Assembly: GCA_002408185.1 (NCBI GenBank)
Contig: DHQV01000055.1
Location: 133,667-141,384 of the forward strand
Origin: Deltaproteobacteria bacterium UBA5329
GTDB lineage: Bacteria; Desulfobacterota; Syntrophorhabdia; Syntrophorhabdales; Syntrophorhabdaceae
Direction: 5' to 3'
DNA length: 7,718 nucleotides
Shown here: in pieces, positions 1-6,017 of the stretch
How the letters are laid out: every line of letters starts with the position of its first letter
How positions within the stretch are numbered: the first letter of the stretch is position 1
The notes under the pieces: model-generated
Database searches by the model: none
Told to the model about the DNA's origin: nothing
The model's input: only the letters and a program-made list of their open reading frames with translations
Position numbers and translations under genes: made by a program

Positions 1-432
1 TCGCTTGTCGAGAAAGCGCAGGACATCTATGACGAAAAACAGGCCAGGGAACTCGAACGTAAATTTCGCAAGGACGAATTTACCCTGGAAGATTTTCGCG
101 ATCAGATACGCCAGATGAAAAAGATGGGTTCATTGGAATCAATTATCGGCATGATCCCGGGAATGAACAAATTGAAAGGCGCCATCAACTTTGCCGAAGC
201 GGAAAAGGACATCAGGAAGACAGAGGCGATCATCAATTCCATGACATCGAAGGAACGGGCGAAGCCCAACATTATCGACGGCAGCCGTCGGCTGCGCATA
301 TCGAAAGGGAGCGGGACCCAGGTACAGGATGTCAACGATCTTCTCAAAAAATATATGGAAACAAAAAAATTGCTGAAGAAGTTTACGAAGGGAGGCGCCA
401 AGGGCCTCCAAAGACAACTTTTTATGAAATAA
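1..432 (+). CDS. ffh: Signal recognition particle protein Ffh, C-terminal M domain (5' end outside window)
   Basis: This is the 3' part of the gene for the SRP GTPase, which with 4.5S RNA binds signal sequences of nascent membrane and secreted proteins and delivers them to FtsY. The frame is open from base 1 (SLVEKAQDIYDEKQ...) and gives 143 residues before TAA at 430-432. That covers the end of the GTPase (G) domain and the whole M domain. Visible M-domain features are the Met-rich finger-loop segment (KKMGSLESIIGMIPGMNKLK, about residues 40-59) and the 4.5S RNA-binding helix-turn-helix (SRRLRISKGSGTQVQDVNDL, about residues 95-114), which matches the family pattern SRxxRIAxGSGxxxxDVNxLL. The N and G domains lie upstream of the window. 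It is followed after 12 nt by rpsP, the usual order in this lineage. Family identity is very clear. Confidence 0.97.
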   Translation, partial: SLVEKAQDIYDEKQARELERKFRKDEFTLEDFRDQIRQMKKMGSLESIIGMIPGMNKLKGAINFAEAEKDIRKTEAIINSMTSKERAKPNIIDGSRRLRISKGSGTQVQDVNDLLKKYMETKKLLKKFTKGGAKGLQRQLFMK

Positions 433-444
433 GGAGGTGGGATT

Positions 445-699
445 TTGGCTGTAAAATTCAGATTGTCGAGGTTTGGTGCCAAGAAGAAACCATTTTACCG
501 CATTGTCGTGGCGGATGAGCGTTCCCCCAGGGACGGGAGGTTCATCGATAAGGTCGGCTATTACGATCCGTTGAAGAACCCGGCGGAGATCAGCCTCGAC
601 AAGGAGAAGATCAAGACGTGGTATGAAAAAGGCGTAAGGCCCACGAGGACCGTTGAAAGTCTGTTCAAGAGAGAGGGGGTACTGAAGGAGCTTTCTTAA
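445..699 (+). CDS. rpsP: 30S ribosomal protein S16
   Basis: Small ribosomal subunit protein S16 binds 16S rRNA and helps assemble the 30S body. The 84-residue product has the normal family length and the typical N-terminus MAVKFRLSRFGAKKKPFYRI followed by VVADERSPRDGRFIDKVGYYDP. The start is a TTG at 445-447. It is chosen because the conserved AVKxRLxRFG begins at the next codon and a strong Shine-Dalgarno sequence, AAGGAGGTGG (431-440), lies just upstream, itself overlapping the ffh stop codon. The C-terminal part (KTWYEKGVRPTRTVESLFKR) also fits S16. It is the second gene of the run, 12 nt after ffh and 19 nt before the KH-domain gene. Nothing looks unusual apart from the TTG start. Confidence 0.98.
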   Translation: MAVKFRLSRFGAKKKPFYRIVVADERSPRDGRFIDKVGYYDPLKNPAEISLDKEKIKTWYEKGVRPTRTVESLFKREGVLKELS

Positions 700-718
700 A
701 ACCTACGGAGGTGGATTC

Positions 719-952
719 ATGTTGAAAGAGTTGATCGAGTATATTGCGAAGGCATTAGTTGATAATCCTGATTCTGTAAGGGTCTCCGAGATTGAAGGGG
801 AAAAAACATCGGTTATCGAGTTGAATGTTTCCAAAGACGACCTTGGGAAAGTCATCGGGAAACAGGGCAGAACTGCTCGGGCCATGAGGACGATATTGAG
901 CGCGGCCTCGACGAAGGTCAAGAAGAGAGCGGTCCTCGAGATCATCGAATAA
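719..952 (+). CDS. khpA: KhpA-type KH-domain RNA-binding protein
   Basis: This is a 77-residue protein made almost entirely of one KH domain. The diagnostic loop is seen in GKVIGKQGRTARAMRTIL (about residues 43-60), with the GxxG element as GKQG. The N-terminal helix (LKELIEYIAKALVDNPDSVRV) and the hydrophobic strand TSVIELNV match the KhpA/YlqC family. In Firmicutes KhpA pairs with KhpB (Jag/EloR) and binds many RNAs; whether the same holds here is unknown. Its constant position between rpsP and rimM suggests a role linked to ribosome or RNA metabolism. The ATG at 719 is preceded by CGGAGGTGG (706-714), a strong ribosome binding site. The TAA stop at 950-952 shares its last base with the rimM start (TAATG), so rimM is probably translated by reinitiation. 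Confidence 0.93.
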   Translation: MLKELIEYIAKALVDNPDSVRVSEIEGEKTSVIELNVSKDDLGKVIGKQGRTARAMRTILSAASTKVKKRAVLEIIE

Positions 953-1446
953 TGAAATTTATCCCCGTCGGCCGCGTGGTGTCGACAAGCGGCCTTAAGG
1001 GTGAGGTGAAGTTTTACTATTACAACGAGGCGAAGGAGGATTTTTTTGACCACGCCTCGTTGTTTGCCCTTAGAGGCGATGAATATATAGAGTTGAAGCC
1101 TGAAGGGGCAAAATACAGGAAGAATTTTTTTTATCTCTCATTTCGTGGGCTTGCAGTAATTGAGGAGGTCTCTTTCCTGGTGACCAAAGAACTTTTTGTC
1201 AGGGAGGAAGACCTCCGGCCATTAGATGATGATGAATATTACGAGTACCGGCTGATCGGGCTCGATGTAATAAATGTTAATGGCGCGCCGCTCGGAAAGG
1301 TGCAGTCGGTTCTGCATACGGGTGCCAATGACATTCTTGTTGTGAAAGGCGAATGCGAATATATGATCCCTATGGTGGAAGGGTTTATCGGTGCCATTGA
1401 TATTGAGAATGGTACGGTAGAGGTCAATATAGAAGGACTTGTATGA
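952..1446 (+). CDS. rimM: 16S rRNA-processing / 30S assembly factor RimM
   Basis: RimM binds S19 and helps mature the head of the 30S subunit. The 164-residue product has the two expected parts. An N-terminal beta-barrel carries the signature GRVVSTSGLKGEVKF (residues 7-21, family pattern G-x-GLKGE). A C-terminal PRC-barrel runs from about residue 98 (YEYRLIGLDVINVNGAPLG) through VLHTGANDILVVK and MIPMVEGFIGAIDIENGTVE, which match the conserved LiG...G..LGkV, TGANDvlvV and IPmv...D strings. Its length is normal. It starts at the ATG overlapping the khpA stop by 1 nt and has no clear Shine-Dalgarno of its own. Its TGA overlaps the trmD ATG by 4 nt (ATGA). Two poly-T runs (T7 near 1040, T8 at 1125-1132) are in frame and do not break the gene. 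Confidence 0.95.
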   Translation: MKFIPVGRVVSTSGLKGEVKFYYYNEAKEDFFDHASLFALRGDEYIELKPEGAKYRKNFFYLSFRGLAVIEEVSFLVTKELFVREEDLRPLDDDEYYEYRLIGLDVINVNGAPLGKVQSVLHTGANDILVVKGECEYMIPMVEGFIGAIDIENGTVEVNIEGLV

Positions 1447-2177
1447 AGTTTTCCATCCTCACATTATTTCCCGGAATTTTTGCGTCACCGCTGAAGGAGA
1501 GTATACTTGGCAAGGCCGCTGACAGGGGCCTTATCGATTTCGACATCATAAACATACGGGATTTTGCGGACGATCCCCACCGGTCGTGTGACGACACGCC
1601 ATACGGCGGAGGCCCCGGGATGGTAATGAAGGTCGAGCCGATCTGCAGGGCCGTAGAGCATGTCAAGGAAAAAGGCGGCAGGGTAAAAGTGGTGCTTCTT
1701 ACGCCCCAGGGGCGCAGGTTTGACCATTTCACGGCCGAGCGCTTTGCCCGGTCGGCGCATATCTGCCTCGTCTGTGGAAGATACGAAGGGGTGGACGAAC
1801 GGGTCCTCGATCATGTCGATGAAGAGTTGTCTGTCGGTGATTACGTTACATCGGGAGGCGAATTCCCGGCCCTTGTCGTCATCGATGCCGTTTCTCGCTT
1901 TGTTCCGGGCGTTCTCGGCAATGACGAATCGATCCATTCGGAGACGTTCAAGGAGCCGCTCCTGGAATATCCCCAGTATACGAGGCCGGAAACATTCATG
2001 GGTTCATCCGTTCCTGCGGTGCTGCTTTCTGGCAACCATGAAGAGATACGCAGATGGAGGCGAAAGGAAGCGATCCGCAAGACTCTCCTAAAACGTTCCG
2101 ATCTTCTCGAGGGATTTCATATGAGCGAGGAAGACAGGCGCTTCATGCGCGAGATAATGGAGGAGATCCCTGAATAA
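1443..2177 (+). CDS. trmD: tRNA (guanine-N1)-methyltransferase TrmD
   Basis: TrmD uses S-adenosylmethionine to make m1G at position 37 of tRNAs and so prevents +1 frameshifting. It works as a SPOUT-class dimer with a trefoil knot. The 244-residue protein shows the family motifs PYGGGPGMVMK (from P53), LLTPQGRRF, CGRYEGVDERV (from C111), SVGDYVTSGGE (from S130), RFVPGVLGN (R152), LLEYPQYTRPE and VLLSGNHEEIRRWRRKEA. An AGAAGGA ribosome binding site (1431-1437) precedes the ATG, which overlaps the rimM stop by 4 nt. By counting from the conserved RFxPGVLG, the residue matching the catalytic Asp169 of Haemophilus influenzae TrmD is Glu167 here (SETF instead of the common EDSF). I believe other lineages also carry Glu at this site, so the enzyme is probably active. 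Confidence 0.98.
   Translation: MKFSILTLFPGIFASPLKESILGKAADRGLIDFDIINIRDFADDPHRSCDDTPYGGGPGMVMKVEPICRAVEHVKEKGGRVKVVLLTPQGRRFDHFTAERFARSAHICLVCGRYEGVDERVLDHVDEELSVGDYVTSGGEFPALVVIDAVSRFVPGVLGNDESIHSETFKEPLLEYPQYTRPETFMGSSVPAVLLSGNHEEIRRWRRKEAIRKTLLKRSDLLEGFHMSEEDRRFMREIMEEIPE
2159..2165 (+). promoter_or_regulatory. Shine-Dalgarno supporting a CTG start
   Basis: GGAGGAG lies inside the end of trmD, with its GGAGG core (2159-2163) 6 nt upstream of the CTG at 2170. This is good spacing for initiation there. It is the main nucleotide evidence for placing the next gene's start at 2170. The GTG at 2230 has only a weak GGGG upstream. Confidence 0.55.
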
Positions 2178-2742
2178 TGTCAGCATAGGGGTTATCCATT
2201 ACCCCGTTTATGATAAACGCGGGGATGTCGTGGCAACGAGCCTCACGAATTTGGAAATACATGATATGGCAAGAACTTGCATGACTTTTGGTATAGACCT
2301 GTGCTATATTGTGTCACCTCTCGCGAGGCAGCGGGAGATTGCGGAAAAATTGATCCGTCACTGGATTCACGGTTATGGGGCCGCATATAACCCGAAACGC
2401 GGGCAGGCCCTCGAGAAAGTGAGGATCAGACAGGATATCGATACGATGATCGGTGATTACGGTGCTGATCGAAAGCCGTTCATCGTCGGTACTTCTTCCC
2501 GGATGCGGGAAGGAAAAATGATGTCCTGCGGTGATTTCTACGATTTCATCCGGAAAGGGCAGCAGTCGGCGCTTGTACTTTTTGGGACCGGCTGGGGCTT
2601 AGCGGAGGAGGTCGTAGAAAGATGCGACAGAATGCTTGAACCCATCGGCGGCGCCGGCGATTACAATCATCTTCCCCTGCGCGTTGCATTGGGTATTATA
2701 CTGGATAGAATCTTTAGCCAAAGAGGAGGGAACCATGAATGA
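2170..2742 (+). CDS. SPOUT-type SAM-dependent RNA methyltransferase (TrmD-adjacent family), likely CTG start
   Basis: I recognise the family as the stand-alone SPOUT RNA methyltransferase often encoded between trmD and rplS (Pfam family PF09936, as I recall). Its RNA target is not known to me. C-terminal SPOUT features are clear: ALVLFGTGWGLAEEVVERCD (FGTGWG at residues 138-143) and LEPIGGAGDYNHLPLR (D164-Y165-N166-H167), which would form the knot and SAM site. The N-terminal strand VSIGVIHYPVYDKRGDVVAT, typical of the family, lies upstream of the first in-frame ATG/GTG/TTG (GTG 2230). After the in-frame stop at 2155-2157 the only near-cognate start with a ribosome binding site is CTG 2170. 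It gives 190 residues, the usual family length, and overlaps trmD by 8 nt. The stop overlaps the rplS start by 8 nt. Family identity is strong; the exact start codon is less sure. Confidence 0.87.
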   Translation: MNNVSIGVIHYPVYDKRGDVVATSLTNLEIHDMARTCMTFGIDLCYIVSPLARQREIAEKLIRHWIHGYGAAYNPKRGQALEKVRIRQDIDTMIGDYGADRKPFIVGTSSRMREGKMMSCGDFYDFIRKGQQSALVLFGTGWGLAEEVVERCDRMLEPIGGAGDYNHLPLRVALGIILDRIFSQRGGNHE

Positions 2743-3082
2743 GATGGTCGACATGCTAGAAAAAGAATACATGAGGCTCGACCTTCCAGAGGTGGGTATT
2801 GGCGATAATGTAAAAGTCTATACACGGATCTTTGAAGGGGAAAAGGAAAGGATCCAGATGTTTGAAGGCGTCGTTATCCGTAAAAGAGGCGGCAACACCC
2901 GCGCCTCATTCACCGTACGGAAAGTATCGTATGGTGTGGGTGTTGAAAAGACCTTTCCTGTCCATTCACCGCTTATCGATCGCATAGAAAGGGTCTCGAA
3001 GAGCAAGATCAGGCGTTCAAAGCTGTATTACCTGAGGAATCTGAGAGGAAAAGCGGCAAAACTGAAAGAAAAAAGGAATTAA
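2735..3082 (+). CDS. rplS: 50S ribosomal protein L19
   Basis: Large-subunit protein L19 sits at the 30S-50S interface. The 115-residue product has the exact usual length. It contains the conserved segments PEVGIGDNVKVYTRIFEGEK, RIQMFEGVVIRKRGGNTRAS, FTVRKVSYGVGVEKTFPVHS and the C-terminal RRSKLYYLRNLRGKAAKLKE. An ATG at 2735, preceded by GAGGAGGG (2723-2730), is the right start. Longer upstream reading in this frame only enters the methyltransferase gene. The start overlaps that gene by 8 nt, and rnhB begins 8 nt after the rplS stop. trmD to rplS is a widely conserved neighbourhood, so the four genes rpsP-rimM-trmD-rplS are present with the added khpA and methyltransferase. Confidence 0.98.
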   Translation: MNEMVDMLEKEYMRLDLPEVGIGDNVKVYTRIFEGEKERIQMFEGVVIRKRGGNTRASFTVRKVSYGVGVEKTFPVHSPLIDRIERVSKSKIRRSKLYYLRNLRGKAAKLKEKRN

Positions 3083-3090
3083 AGATACAT

Positions 3091-3672
3091 ATGATCTGCC
3101 GGCTTACAGGCCTGGTGGGCGGCATAGATGAGGCAGGGCGGGGCCCCCTCGCAGGCCCGGTAGTGTCGTCCTGTGTGATCTGGGAAAAAGTGCCGGAAAC
3201 GAAGAATGGAGTGACCGACTCGAAGCTTCTGACCGAACGGGAGCGAGTCGGTCTTTTTTCATGGATCATGGAAAATGCCTTGGCCGTTGGCATCGGCATG
3301 GCAACCCATGAGGAGATCGACAGGCTGAACATTCTCAATGCCACCATCCTTTCCATGGAACGCGCCTTCCTGGCCGCAGGGGTCGACCCCGATGTGCTGC
3401 TGGTCGACGGCAACCGGGGACTCACGAGTTACCCGAAAGCCCGGCCGGTGGTCCGCGGCGACCTGAAATGTTTTTTCATGGCGAGCGCCTCGATCGTGGC
3501 AAAAGTGATTCGTGACCGGGCCATGGACGAATACGACAGGGTCTATCCCCCGTACAATTTCAAAAATAATAGAGGATACCCGACGCCCGAACACCGGGAG
3601 GCTATAAGGCGTTTTGGCATCACACCGATCCATCGAAGGACCTTCAGGGGTGTCAGGGAATTTTGTGAGTGA
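3091..3672 (+). CDS. rnhB: Ribonuclease HII
   Basis: RNase HII cuts the RNA strand of RNA/DNA hybrids and removes single ribonucleotides from DNA. The 193-residue protein has the signature GGIDEAGRGPLAGPVV (from G10) with catalytic D13 and E14, then VTDSKLL, the third acidic residue D106 in LLVDGN and the fourth, D124, in VVRGDLK. ASASIVAKVIRDR, NNRGYPTPEHREAI and HRRTF follow as in the family. The segment after GD reads LKCFFMASAS where many relatives have xxxxxIAAAS, a mild variation. The ATG at 3091 is 8 nt after rplS. The nearest ribosome binding site (AAGGA, 3073-3077) is rather far, so coupling to rplS is likely. The gene overlaps the yraN GTG start by 8 nt. All four metal-binding acids are present, so activity is expected. 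Confidence 0.96.
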   Translation: MICRLTGLVGGIDEAGRGPLAGPVVSSCVIWEKVPETKNGVTDSKLLTERERVGLFSWIMENALAVGIGMATHEEIDRLNILNATILSMERAFLAAGVDPDVLLVDGNRGLTSYPKARPVVRGDLKCFFMASASIVAKVIRDRAMDEYDRVYPPYNFKNNRGYPTPEHREAIRRFGITPIHRRTFRGVREFCE

Positions 3673-4017
3673 CAAAAGACTGACAGGAAGGGAAGGGGAG
3701 GACCGGGCTGCGGGCGCCCTCAAGAAACAGGGCTACAAGATCGTGTCCAAAAATTATAGAAGCCCTTTCGGAGAGATCGATATAATTGCCGAAGATAAGG
3801 ATTGCCTGGTTTTCATAGAGGTGAAGGGACGGAAAGAATGTAACTTCGGGACATCCCTGGAGGCGATCGATTCGAAGAAAAAATTCACATCATACGCTCT
3901 GCGCAGGTCTATCGCAAGGCGAATCGTTGCCTCAATAGAAGGGTCCGGTTTGACGTTGTCGGAATAGACGGCGATAATGTAGGAGTGATCAAGCATGCTT
4001 TCGGAGAAGACGGATGA
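3665..4017 (+). CDS. yraN: YraN/UPF0102 family nuclease-fold protein, interrupted by an apparent -1 nt frameshift
   Basis: UPF0102 proteins have a restriction-endonuclease-like fold; their role is poorly defined. The start is the GTG at 3665, preceded by AGGGA (3655-3659), because the family begins near VSDKRLTGREGEDRAAGALK. It overlaps rnhB by 8 nt. Visible motifs are GREGED, NYRSPFGEIDIIA (E37, D39) and LVFIEVKGR (E52, K54), the metal-binding E/D...EVK set. In the opening frame translation stops at 3965-3967 after 100 residues with a C-terminus unlike the family. From an A6 run (3878-3883) the -1 frame reads KKIHIIRSAQVYRKANRCLN and then VRFDVVGIDGDNVG, the conserved UPF0102 ending, to TGA at 4015-4017. 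One extra A would restore a protein of about 117 residues, the normal length. This is a real indel, an assembly error, or slippage decoded in the cell. The stop is 9 nt before larB. Confidence 0.88.
3878..3883 (+). other. A6 homopolymer at the yraN frame break
   Basis: Six A residues (codons AAA AAA after AAG) stand exactly where the family-matching reading frame changes from one phase to the next. Seven A residues would keep yraN open from 3665 to 4017. The run is a typical site for homopolymer sequencing error, for polymerase slippage, or for single-tRNA -1 slippage. It is not a perfect X XXY YYZ heptamer, because the preceding base is G. Confidence 0.7.
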
Positions 4018-4026
4018 GGGGATCCT

Positions 4027-4770
4027 ATGATAGATGAAAAGGTGATCGACCTTCTCAATGCGGTGCGGGACGGGCGACTATCCGTTGCGGATGCCTATGA
4101 AGGCCTCAAGCATGTCCCGTATGACGATCTGGACCATTCAAAGATAGACCATCACCGGCTGCTCAGGAAAGGCGTGCAGGAGGTTGTCTTCGGAGAAGAG
4201 AAGACCCTCGCGCAACTCCTCGACATCGTCGGTTCATTCAGGCAAAAGGATCTAGATGTGCTTGTCACCCGGGTCGATGCCGCACCCGGGGAACAGCTCG
4301 TCCGGGCATATCCGGAGGGGACGTACTGCACGGAAGCGCGATGTTTTTTCATACGAAAGGAAAAGCCCATCGAAGGCAAAGGCATAGTCCTCGTCGTGTC
4401 TGCCGGGACGAGCGACGCCAAGGTTGCCGAGGAGGCGTATCGAACATCGCTCTTTTTTGGCAACGAAACGGAAAAGTTGTACGACGTTGGTGTGGCAGGG
4501 ATCCATCGTCTCTTCCAGAATATGGAAAAATTACGGCGCGCGCGCGTGGTCATTGTGGCTGCCGGTATGGAAGGTGCGCTTCCATCGATCATCGCGGGCA
4601 TCGTTGGTGTACCCGTTATCGCCGTTCCCACAAGCGTGGGCTACGGTGCGAGTTTTTCCGGATTGACCGCCCTTCTTGCAATGCTTAACAGCTGCTCCAC
4701 GGTCGCTGTTTTCAATATCGATAATGGATTCGGTGCCGCCTACTATGCGACGCTCATAAACCGGTTATGA
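4027..4770 (+). CDS. larB: LarB, pyridinium-3,5-biscarboxylic acid mononucleotide synthase
   Basis: LarB carboxylates the nicotinic acid ring of NaAD and releases AMP, the first step in making the nickel-pincer nucleotide cofactor of lactate racemase (LarA) and its homologues. The 247-residue protein fits the family length. Its second half resembles AIR carboxylase (PurE). Motifs seen are RKGVQEVVFGEEKT (from R47), VVSAGTSDAKVAEEA (S125 onward), VIVAAGMEGALPSIIAG (AGMEG at 179-183) and VIAVPTSVGYGASFSGLTAL (PTSVGYG at 201-207), then NGFGAAYYA. Start ATG 4027 follows GAGGGGAT (4016-4023). The TGA overlaps the larC ATG by 4 nt, so the two are coupled. It lies only 9 nt after the restored yraN stop, in an operon otherwise devoted to translation. 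LarE and LarA are not within the window. Confidence 0.93.
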   Translation: MIDEKVIDLLNAVRDGRLSVADAYEGLKHVPYDDLDHSKIDHHRLLRKGVQEVVFGEEKTLAQLLDIVGSFRQKDLDVLVTRVDAAPGEQLVRAYPEGTYCTEARCFFIRKEKPIEGKGIVLVVSAGTSDAKVAEEAYRTSLFFGNETEKLYDVGVAGIHRLFQNMEKLRRARVVIVAAGMEGALPSIIAGIVGVPVIAVPTSVGYGASFSGLTALLAMLNSCSTVAVFNIDNGFGAAYYATLINRL

Positions 4771-5927
4771 AGATACTGTTTATTGACCCTGTTTTTGGAA
4801 TTAGCGGTGATATGATGATAAGCGCGCTTATCGACGCCGGTGTTCCTTTCGAAGACCTGGAGGGGATCTTGAGCGCGATTCCCGACTTTCCTGGCATAAG
4901 GCCGCGTCGCCTGACCCGGGGGATCTTGAACGGGGTCCATCTCGAGATCGGCCGATCGGCCCGGCATTTTTCCATCACTGAAATGGAAGAGACCATCGGC
5001 TCGCTCGATATCCACGGGAGTATAAAAGACGATGCGCTCGGTATGCTGGCCACAATAGTAAGTGCCGAGGCGAAGGTACACGGCGTTTCGCGGGACAGGG
5101 TACACTTTCATGAGTTATCGCACATCGATACCATTATCGACCTTGTCTCGGTAGCGTACGGGGTGGGGTTCATCGACGCGGACGCGGTATACTGCGGTCC
5201 CGTGCCATGCGGTAGCGGTACGATCGAGACATCGCACGGCATTATACCGAACCCGCCGCCGGTCACCCTCGAGATCCTGAAAGGTCATGAACTTGTTTTC
5301 TATCCCGAGAACCTCGAACTGACAACGCCTACGGGAGCGGCCATTGTCGCGTACTACGCGCGCAAACAGGGCAGGGTGCCGGCTTTCAGGGAAAGAGCGA
5401 GGGGATATGGCATGGGGACCTATGAGTCGTCCCGCCCCGATGTGTTGAGAGTTTTTGTCGGTGAGGCGGAAGGCCCGGCTTACGACGAAGAGGTCCTTGT
5501 TATTGAGGCTGATATCGACGATATGGAGATGGAATACCTTGGTGCGGTCACCGAGCGCATCCGCGCAGCCGGGGCCATCGATGTCCTTCATTTTCCAGTA
5601 TCGATGAAGAAGGGCAGGACGGGTGTAAGGATAAGCATTACAGCCGATGCATCCCGGTTCGAGCACATAGTTGAAACGATATTTGCCGAGACAACGACAT
5701 TCGGTATACGGTGGCGCACCAATTTCCGGCGTATTCTGCACAGGGAAGAAGAGACGTTCACAACCTCATATGGGCCGGTACGCGTCAAGAAAGGCTTTGA
5801 CAGTTCTGGCAGGATGATCAAGATCCATGTCGAGTTCGATGATGTGAAGGCCATTGCCGATGCAAAGAACATTCCCTATCGGGAAGTATTGGAAATAATC
5901 AAGGAAGAGATACCTATTCGAACATGA
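4767..5927 (+). CDS. larC: LarC, nickel insertion protein for the nickel-pincer cofactor (single-frame form)
   Basis: LarC is the CTP-dependent cyclometallase that inserts nickel into the sulfur-bearing precursor produced by LarB and LarE. The 386-residue protein covers both the LarC1 and LarC2 parts in one frame. N-terminal features are KILFIDPVFGISGDMMISAL, RVHFHELSHIDTIIDLV (H113, H115, E116, D121, D125), CGSGTIETSHGIIPNPPPVT and LELTTPTGAAIV. The C-terminal part has EADIDDMEMEYLGAVTERI, AGAIDVLHFPVSMKKGRTG (M280-K282) and FGIRWR. In Lactobacillus plantarum full-length LarC needs a programmed frameshift; here no shift is needed. The family's usual HFHEvG reads HFHELS here. There is no clear ribosome binding site, and the ATGA overlap with larB implies coupling. 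It is the last gene of the plus-strand run. Confidence 0.93.
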   Translation: MKILFIDPVFGISGDMMISALIDAGVPFEDLEGILSAIPDFPGIRPRRLTRGILNGVHLEIGRSARHFSITEMEETIGSLDIHGSIKDDALGMLATIVSAEAKVHGVSRDRVHFHELSHIDTIIDLVSVAYGVGFIDADAVYCGPVPCGSGTIETSHGIIPNPPPVTLEILKGHELVFYPENLELTTPTGAAIVAYYARKQGRVPAFRERARGYGMGTYESSRPDVLRVFVGEAEGPAYDEEVLVIEADIDDMEMEYLGAVTERIRAAGAIDVLHFPVSMKKGRTGVRISITADASRFEHIVETIFAETTTFGIRWRTNFRRILHREEETFTTSYGPVRVKKGFDSSGRMIKIHVEFDDVKAIADAKNIPYREVLEIIKEEIPIRT

Positions 5928-5954
5928 GCCGGAAGCCGCAAGCCGTCAGATGTA

Positions 5955-5978
5955 ACGGGTTTAACGTTTACAACCCGT
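5955..5978. repeat. Short inverted repeat just after larC
   Basis: ACGGGTT (5955-5961) and AACCCGT (5972-5978) form a perfect 7-bp stem with a 10-nt loop, starting 28 nt after the larC stop. There is no T-run after it, so it is at best a weak or factor-dependent terminator or an RNA-stabilising stem. The right arm runs directly into the first copy of the CCGTCATCCCGG repeat. Confidence 0.4.
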
Positions 5979-5996
5979 CATCCCGGACCTGGGGAT
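5974..5996 (+). repeat. Palindromic intergenic repeat, diverged copy 1
   Basis: CCGTCATCCCGG at 5975-5986 is repeated exactly at 6018-6029. Here the second half is degraded, but ATCCC (5980-5984) and GGGAT (5992-5996) still form a 5-bp stem. I read it as a decayed copy of the same element as those at 6018, 6116 and 6253. Confidence 0.55.
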
Positions 5997-6017
5997 TGGG
6001 TCGCCATTCCCTCAGTA

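Noticed and set aside
1485..1937. Antisense open frame opposite trmD (150 codons)
   Set aside because: It overlaps conserved TrmD motifs over its full length and has no recognisable product.
2230..2742. GTG 2230 as the start of the methyltransferase
   Set aside because: It has a poor ribosome binding site and would drop the conserved VSIGVIHYPVYDKRG strand that is open in frame upstream.
3614..3664. ATG 3614 as the start of yraN
   Set aside because: The extra residues are encoded by the end of rnhB in another frame and are not family-like; GTG 3665 has AGGGA at good spacing and gives the usual N-terminus.
5115..5741. Long antisense open frame (208 codons) inside larC
   Set aside because: It is fully opposite a well-supported larC and its translation matches no family I know; it is a shadow of codon bias.
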